Positions 5,113 through 8,694 of a stretch of 8,694 nucleotides of DNA are shown here, piece by piece. The DNA comes from JBHIBA01 sp046758845. Lineage in GTDB: Bacteria > UBA8248 > JACPRG01 > G963555815. The stretch lies in the NCBI GenBank assembly GCA_046758845.1, contig JBHIBA010000198.1, positions 1 through 8,694 of the forward strand. Reading direction: 5' to 3'. Both the position numbers and the translations under genes were made by a program. The notes under the pieces are model-generated. The model was given only the letters and a program-made list of their open reading frames with translations. It made no database searches and was not told where the DNA came from. Each line of letters begins with the position of its first letter. Position 1 is the first letter of the stretch.

Positions 5113-6324
5113 TTGTTCTCCAAGTGGCTTCTCGCGGCGAGCGCGGGGATCCTGGGCCTAGGCTGGCCCGTCGCGGCCGCGACCCCGGCTTCGGGTCGGA
5201 CCATCACCGTGGACATGGTCAACATCGAGTTCCGGCCTACCCGCATCCAGATCCAGCCTGGTGACCGCATCCGTTTCCTCAACAAGGACCCCTTCGAGCA
5301 CACGGCCCTCCTCGTCAATGCCGCCAACCCGAATGACGTGGTCCTGCCCGATCACAAGGTGACGGGCAAGAGCTCCTACACCACCGAGCCGATCCAACGC
5401 GAAGGTGTTTTCATCCTCTATTGCACCATCCACGGCGGCATGAAGGCGAAGGTCTCCACGACAGGCACCTTCCAGATCACCGAGGCGATGAGGCAAGCGG
5501 CCGCGGCCGCGCTCCCGCCGGAAGTGAAGGCGGGGGAGGCCCTCTTCTGGGGAAAGGCCCAGTGTTCTCGCTGTCATAGGATCGGAAAGCGAGGCGATCA
5601 AACCCGCGGACCGAATTTGGAGGACATCGGCCTGCGCGCCAAAAGCCGCGCCCAGGAACGAGGCCTCGGCTCGGCGACCGAATATCTAATCGAGTCGATC
5701 CTGAAGCCGGGCGCCTACGTCGTTCCCGGCTACGTCGATGACATGGAAAAGGTCTACCAGCCCCCATTGGACCTGACGGAAGAAAAGCTGACCCGGCTCG
5801 TCGCCTACCTGCAAAGCCAGGCGGGAAAGGTGGACACCTGGGCGATTGACATCCCGCAGGCCGTCCTGAGCCGGCCCGTCCCGACGGCCTTTCCGGTCAA
5901 AGGCGATCCGGAGGCGGGACGCGAGGCGTTTGACGACTTCGACTGCGCCTCCTGCCACCGCATCGGTGGCAAGAGCGGCGGCCTCGGGCCGGAGCTCACC
6001 CACATCGGCGCCTATCGCAACCGGGCGTTTTTCGTCCGGGAGATCCTGGACCCGAACGCGGTCGTCGCTCCTGGTTTCCGCCCGATCGACCTGGAGATAA
6101 AATCCAAGGGCAATAAGGCGGCGAAATCCTACTCCGGAGTGCTGGTGCGAGAGACGCCGGAGGCATACGTCGTGAAACTCTCCGACGAATCCATCCGGAC
6201 CTTTCCCAAAGCCGAGGTGCGGCGAGTCTCCAAACAGTCGGAGACGGTCATGCCGGATTTCACCGAGGTCATGACGGCAAAACAGCTGGCCGACCTTCTC
6301 GCCTATTTGCAAAGTCTCAAATAG
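5113..6324 (+). CDS. Periplasmic cupredoxin-dihaem cytochrome c fusion
   Basis: A 403-residue exported electron-transfer protein. Residues 1-23 form a Sec signal peptide ending in PVAAA. A cupredoxin domain follows (about 29-123) with type 1 copper ligands His63 (FEHTA), Cys104, His107 and Met110 in YCTIHGGM. Cytochrome c domain 1 (about 137-237) has haem motif CSRCH (151-155) and probable axial Met211 in DDMEKVYQPP, where families usually have Met-Pro. Domain 2 (about 265-403) has CASCH (278-282), an inserted beta region with YSGVLVRETPEAYVVKL, and axial Met380 in VMPDF; this resembles the TIGR02603 haem-binding type common in Planctomycetes and Verrucomicrobia. It probably passes electrons between a periplasmic donor and an oxidase or reductase; the partner is unknown. 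The TTG at 5113 is preferred because AGGGGGAG lies five bases upstream; a GTG at 5074 is the alternative. Confidence 0.9.
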   Translation: MFSKWLLAASAGILGLGWPVAAATPASGRTITVDMVNIEFRPTRIQIQPGDRIRFLNKDPFEHTALLVNAANPNDVVLPDHKVTGKSSYTTEPIQREGVFILYCTIHGGMKAKVSTTGTFQITEAMRQAAAAALPPEVKAGEALFWGKAQCSRCHRIGKRGDQTRGPNLEDIGLRAKSRAQERGLGSATEYLIESILKPGAYVVPGYVDDMEKVYQPPLDLTEEKLTRLVAYLQSQAGKVDTWAIDIPQAVLSRPVPTAFPVKGDPEAGREAFDDFDCASCHRIGGKSGGLGPELTHIGAYRNRAFFVREILDPNAVVAPGFRPIDLEIKSKGNKAAKSYSGVLVRETPEAYVVKLSDESIRTFPKAEVRRVSKQSETVMPDFTEVMTAKQLADLLAYLQSLK

Positions 6325-6337
6325 AGCGAAACCCCGA

Positions 6338-6359
6338 CCCGGGGCGTCCGCCCCCTGGG
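6338..6359 (+). terminator. GC-rich hairpin after the cytochrome gene
   Basis: GGGGC (6341-6345)-GTCC-GCCCC (6350-6354), extended by CCC (6338-6340) with GGG (6357-6359) across a two-base bulge. It starts 14 bp after the stop codon. Only a short T-run occurs further on at 6372-6375, so termination here is uncertain. Confidence 0.35.
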
Positions 6360-6376
6360 AAATCCGGCCGATTTTC

Positions 6377-6405
6377 AAAAAGGCCCTTCACGAAAAAGAA
6401 GGTCC
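6377..6405 (-). terminator. Intrinsic terminator of the ygeY-ygeW unit
   Basis: On the minus strand GGACCTTC (6398-6405) pairs with GAAGGGCC (6382-6389), eight positions with one A-G mismatch, an 8-base loop (6390-6397), then TTTTT (6377-6381). The loop and right arm include the TGA stop at 6388-6390, so the hairpin overlaps the end of the coding region. Confidence 0.75.
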
Positions 6406-7410
6406 ATCTCCCTCCCACTTCCGGCCGCCGCCCATGGTAAGGGCCATGAGGGCCTTGGCCGTGTGGAGGCGGTTCTCGGCCTCGTCAAAGACGACCGAAT
6501 GGCCGCCGTCGATGACCTCGTCGCTCACCTCGCACCCGCGGTCCGCCGGCAGGCAGTGCATGTAAAGGCTCCGCCGGTCGGTTAGCTTCATCCGGCGCTC
6601 GTCGCAGATCCAGTCCTTGTACTTCTTGCTGACCTTCAGGGCCTCCTCGGGCTCGCCGAAAAGACTTTCGATTCCCCAGCTCTTGGGATAGACGACGTGG
6701 GCCCCTTCAAAAGCGGAGTCCATGTCGTTCACCACATCGAACTTCGTCCCGTGCTCTTCGGCGTTGGCCCGGGCCTGCTTCATCACGGGGTCCATCAGGT
6801 TGTACTCGGGCGGGTGAGCCAGCGTCACGTCCAGGCCGAAGCGGGTCATCAGGAGGATCAGCCCCTGGGGCACGCTCATGGGCTTTGCGTAGCTCGGGGC
6901 GTACGCCCAGGAGACGGCGATCTTCAGTCCTCGTAAATTCATTCCGAACTTCTCGCGGATGGTCATCAGGTCCGCCAGTGTCTGGCAGGGATGATCGATG
7001 TCGTCCTGCATGCTGATGACGGGCGCCGTGGCGTGCTCGGCCACCTCGCGGATGTACTTGGCCCCCTCACCGGGGACGGTGTCGTGCCGGATGCCGATGC
7101 CGTGGCCGTAACTGGAGAGGATGATCCCCGTGTCCTTGGGGCTCTCGCCGTGGGAGATCTGCATGATTTCGGGGGTGAGGTCGTGGGCGTGGCCCCCGAG
7201 CTGCGTGATGCCCGCCTCGAAGGAGTTCCGCGTCCGGGTGGATTTGTCGAAAAAGATCATGAAGAACGTCTTGTCGGGCAGCAGCCGGTGAGGCTCTCCC
7301 AGGGCCGTCTTCAGCTTCAGATAGCTCGACGCCTGAAGGGCCGTCTCAAGCTCTTCCACCGACCAGTCCTGTGTAGAGATGTAGTCCTTTCCCGTGAGGT
7401 TGGTCTTCAT
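6388..7410 (-). CDS. ygeW: YgeW-like carbamoyltransferase
   Basis: A 340-residue member of the aspartate/ornithine carbamoyltransferase superfamily, normal length. Carbamoyl-phosphate motifs are present: STRTR (57-61), HPCQ (140-143) and HCLP (285-288, catalytic Cys286). The second-substrate region lacks the ornithine SMG loop and has instead SWAYAPSYAKPMSVPQG (167-183), nearly the same as E. coli YgeW, a knotted-type transcarbamylase of uncertain natural substrate. It should therefore not be named ornithine carbamoyltransferase. The ATG at 7410 matches the family's N-terminus and has GAGG upstream; a frame open to 7617 overlaps the hydrolase gene and is not the true start. It follows the ygeY-like gene by 17 bp, certainly one transcript. 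YgeW and YgeY genes recur together in anaerobic purine (urate) breakdown clusters, so a role in handling ureido or carbamoyl intermediates is likely. Its 3' end is duplicated at 2892-3030. Confidence 0.88.
   Translation of the reverse strand: MKTNLTGKDYISTQDWSVEELETALQASSYLKLKTALGEPHRLLPDKTFFMIFFDKSTRTRNSFEAGITQLGGHAHDLTPEIMQISHGESPKDTGIILSSYGHGIGIRHDTVPGEGAKYIREVAEHATAPVISMQDDIDHPCQTLADLMTIREKFGMNLRGLKIAVSWAYAPSYAKPMSVPQGLILLMTRFGLDVTLAHPPEYNLMDPVMKQARANAEEHGTKFDVVNDMDSAFEGAHVVYPKSWGIESLFGEPEEALKVSKKYKDWICDERRMKLTDRRSLYMHCLPADRGCEVSDEVIDGGHSVVFDEAENRLHTAKALMALTMGGGRKWEGDGPSFS
6418..6556. repeat. Direct repeat, copy 2 (within intact ygeW)
   Basis: Partner of 2892-3030, same orientation, about 96% identical by eye, offset 3526 bp. 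It encodes roughly residues 285-331 of the intact enzyme. The five differences change four residues or are silent: relative to the remnant they include Cys/Tyr at 293, Ser/Thr at 296 and Lys/Glu at 319. Confidence 0.9.
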
Positions 7411-7427
7411 GGCTCCGTCCTCATCCC

Positions 7428-8642
7428 CTACTCTCCGCGGACGACCCGGAGGTAAGCCCCCGGGAAGGCCGCATAAAAGGCCATGGCGCTCACCAGTTGA
7501 TCGACTTCGCAGTACTCCCTGGCTGAATGGGCCACCACCTCGTTGCCCGGACCGAAGCCGACGGTGGGCACGCCGAGCCTGCCCATGCTGGACACTCCGT
7601 TCGTGCTGAACACCCACCGTCCGACCCGGGGCCTTCTGCCCAGAATTAGCCTACCCGCTTGCACGCCGGCCCGGACGAGCGGGTGGCTTTCGGGCAGGAC
7701 CCACGTGGGAAAGTATTTCTCGGTCCTGACGGCCTGGCCGGTGTAGCTCCGGGTCACGTACTCCAAGACCTGCACCTTCATGCCTTTCGCCTCTTTGAGC
7801 CGTTTGATCTTAGCCACCGAGCTCTTGAGGGTCTCCCCGACCGTGAGGCGGCGGTCCAGAAAGATCGAGCACTCATCCGGCACCGCGTTCAACGAGGGCG
7901 TCTCGCACTCGATCTTCGTGACGGCCACCGTCCCTTTGCCCAGGAAGGCGTCGTCCTTCAGCTTGCTGTTGAGCTTCTCGATGGCCTTCACCACCGGCGC
8001 CATTTTGTAGACGGGGTTGGTCCCCCGATGGGGGGCGGAGGCGTGGCAGGACTTTCCGGGTGCCCGGACGAGGATCTCCATCCTCCCCCGGTGGCCGCGG
8101 TAAACGCCCATGTTCGTGGGCTCGCCGAGGCAGACGCCGTCCAGTTCGGGGAGCGACTTCTCGATGGCGAACTGGAGGCCGTAGCCGTCACAGTCCTCCT
8201 CCATCACCGTCCCGATGACGAACAGCGTGAAGTCGTCGAGCAGGCCCAGGTCTTTGACGAGGGGGGCGCCGATCACCTGAGCGGCGACGGCCCCCTTGTT
8301 GTCGCACGAGCCTCGGCCGAAGACCGCCTTGCCGTCAAACTTGCCCTTGAAGGGGTCGATGGTCCAGGCCTTGGGGTCGCCGACTCCAACCGCGTCCATG
8401 TGGGCGTCGAGAAGGAGCCTGGTCTTTCCCCGGCCGATCCGCCCGATGACGTTGCCGAGCTTGTCGATCCAGCAATCGTCGTACTTCAGGCGTTTCATCT
8501 CCTGAAGGATCCGCTTGGCCACTTTCTCCTCGCCCAGGCTGGGGCTGGGAATGGCGACGATGTCGCGCAGAAACCTGACGACGTCGTTCTTTCGGCCTGT
8601 GGCCGCGGCGAGAAGCGTCCGCCGGTCGGTCGCTTTCAGCAT
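7428..8642 (-). CDS. ygeY: YgeY-like M20-family metallohydrolase
   Basis: A 404-residue M20 family (ArgE/DapE/CPG2-type) dinuclear metal amidohydrolase, full length, cytoplasmic. Metal and catalytic residues are all present: His81 and Asp83 in DAHMDAVG, Asp114 in GRGSCDNKG, catalytic Glu148 and metal ligand Glu149 in MEED, Glu174 in LGEPT and His372 in VVAHSARE. The lid/dimer domain contains CHASAPHRGTNP (199-210). Sequence blocks VYRGHRGRMEI, FLGKGTVAV and YFPTWVLPESH match E. coli YgeY specifically, the member tied to selenium- and purine-linked gene clusters. The ATG at 8642 has AGGAG five bases upstream; an ATG at 8660 would add six residues. Its exact substrate is not established; an N-carbamoyl or diaminopropionate-type amide intermediate is plausible. 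It is the first gene of the unit within the window and upstream partners may lie beyond it. Confidence 0.9.
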   Translation of the reverse strand: MLKATDRRTLLAAATGRKNDVVRFLRDIVAIPSPSLGEEKVAKRILQEMKRLKYDDCWIDKLGNVIGRIGRGKTRLLLDAHMDAVGVGDPKAWTIDPFKGKFDGKAVFGRGSCDNKGAVAAQVIGAPLVKDLGLLDDFTLFVIGTVMEEDCDGYGLQFAIEKSLPELDGVCLGEPTNMGVYRGHRGRMEILVRAPGKSCHASAPHRGTNPVYKMAPVVKAIEKLNSKLKDDAFLGKGTVAVTKIECETPSLNAVPDECSIFLDRRLTVGETLKSSVAKIKRLKEAKGMKVQVLEYVTRSYTGQAVRTEKYFPTWVLPESHPLVRAGVQAGRLILGRRPRVGRWVFSTNGVSSMGRLGVPTVGFGPGNEVVAHSAREYCEVDQLVSAMAFYAAFPGAYLRVVRGE

Positions 8643-8694
8643 GCTCTCTCCTTTCCCCATCGCTTCTAACTCAGAAGAGCGGCCTGTGGATTAC
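8643..8694 (-). other. Upstream edge of the ygeY-ygeW unit
   Basis: The 52 bases ahead of ygeY contain its ribosome-binding site. One minus-strand frame enters at 8694 and ends in TGA at 8671-8673, which would fit the last codons of an upstream gene 28 bp away, but seven codons cannot be identified. No promoter is visible. Confidence 0.3.

Noticed and set aside
6388..7410. Calling the gene ornithine carbamoyltransferase (argF)
   Set aside because: The ornithine-binding SMG loop is absent and the region 167-183 is of the YgeW type.
7411..7617. N-terminal extension of the carbamoyltransferase up to 7617
   Set aside because: It would overlap the 3' end of the ygeY-like gene by about 190 bp, and the added residues do not resemble the family. 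The ATG at 7410 gives the normal N-terminus.
7659..8669. A 336-codon plus-strand open frame
   Set aside because: It lies opposite the ygeY-like gene, whose motifs and length are fully convincing. Its composition (many H, R, D, V, P) is typical of the complement of a GC-rich gene.
1..8694. CRISPR arrays, complete tRNA or rRNA genes, insertion sequences
   Set aside because: No regularly spaced repeats, no complete cloverleaf, no rRNA signature and no transposase or integrase motif was seen on either strand.

Overview
The window is GC-rich DNA from a Gram-negative bacterium. Two predicted proteins are exported to the envelope or periplasm, one of them with a lipobox; a third gene encodes a secreted cupredoxin/c-type cytochrome, and the regulator resembles PsrA. 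Genus cannot be fixed from sequence alone. An environmental proteobacterial, NC10- or Rokubacteria-like origin is only a guess. No intact mobile-element gene, CRISPR array or complete RNA gene is visible.

Region 1 (1-2600, minus strand) is a small regulon. A PsrA-like TetR repressor gene (115-795) has its own promoter and a perfect 16-bp palindrome over its transcription start. Next to it, reading right to left, are a small exported protein of unknown family (2128-2454), a DoxX-family membrane protein (1643-2056) and a SnoaL/DUF4440-type NTF2-fold protein (1130-1561). These three appear to be transcribed from one strong promoter (TTGACA-16-TATATT) at 2539-2566. That promoter carries two AAAC-N4-GTTT sites exactly 33 bp apart, one in the -35/-10 spacer and one just after the start, and they fit the published PsrA consensus. 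This is the clearest candidate for an undescribed regulated system here.

Region 2 (2600-3650) is a junction with no intact gene. It holds the C-terminal remnant of a second carbamoyltransferase (2844-3080), about 96% identical in DNA over 139 bp to the intact gene at 6418-6556. It also holds a 22-nt stub resembling the 3' end of a tRNA, a G-quadruplex-type motif, and DNA that is AT-richer than its surroundings. It looks like a scar of past recombination or integration.

Region 3 (3680-6324, plus strand) has two exported proteins that may work together. One is a 400-residue lipoprotein of unrecognised family with a GTG start. The other is a cupredoxin fused to two cytochrome c domains, with a TTG start. 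A 230-bp spacer between them can fold into competing hairpins. The pair lies between the two direct copies of the carbamoyltransferase 3' end.

Region 4 (6377-8642, minus strand) is a tight two-gene unit, ygeY-like M20 hydrolase then ygeW-like carbamoyltransferase, 17 bp apart and ending in an intrinsic terminator that overlaps the last stop codon. In other bacteria this pair sits in clusters for purine (urate) breakdown; the rest of such a cluster, if present, would lie beyond position 8694.
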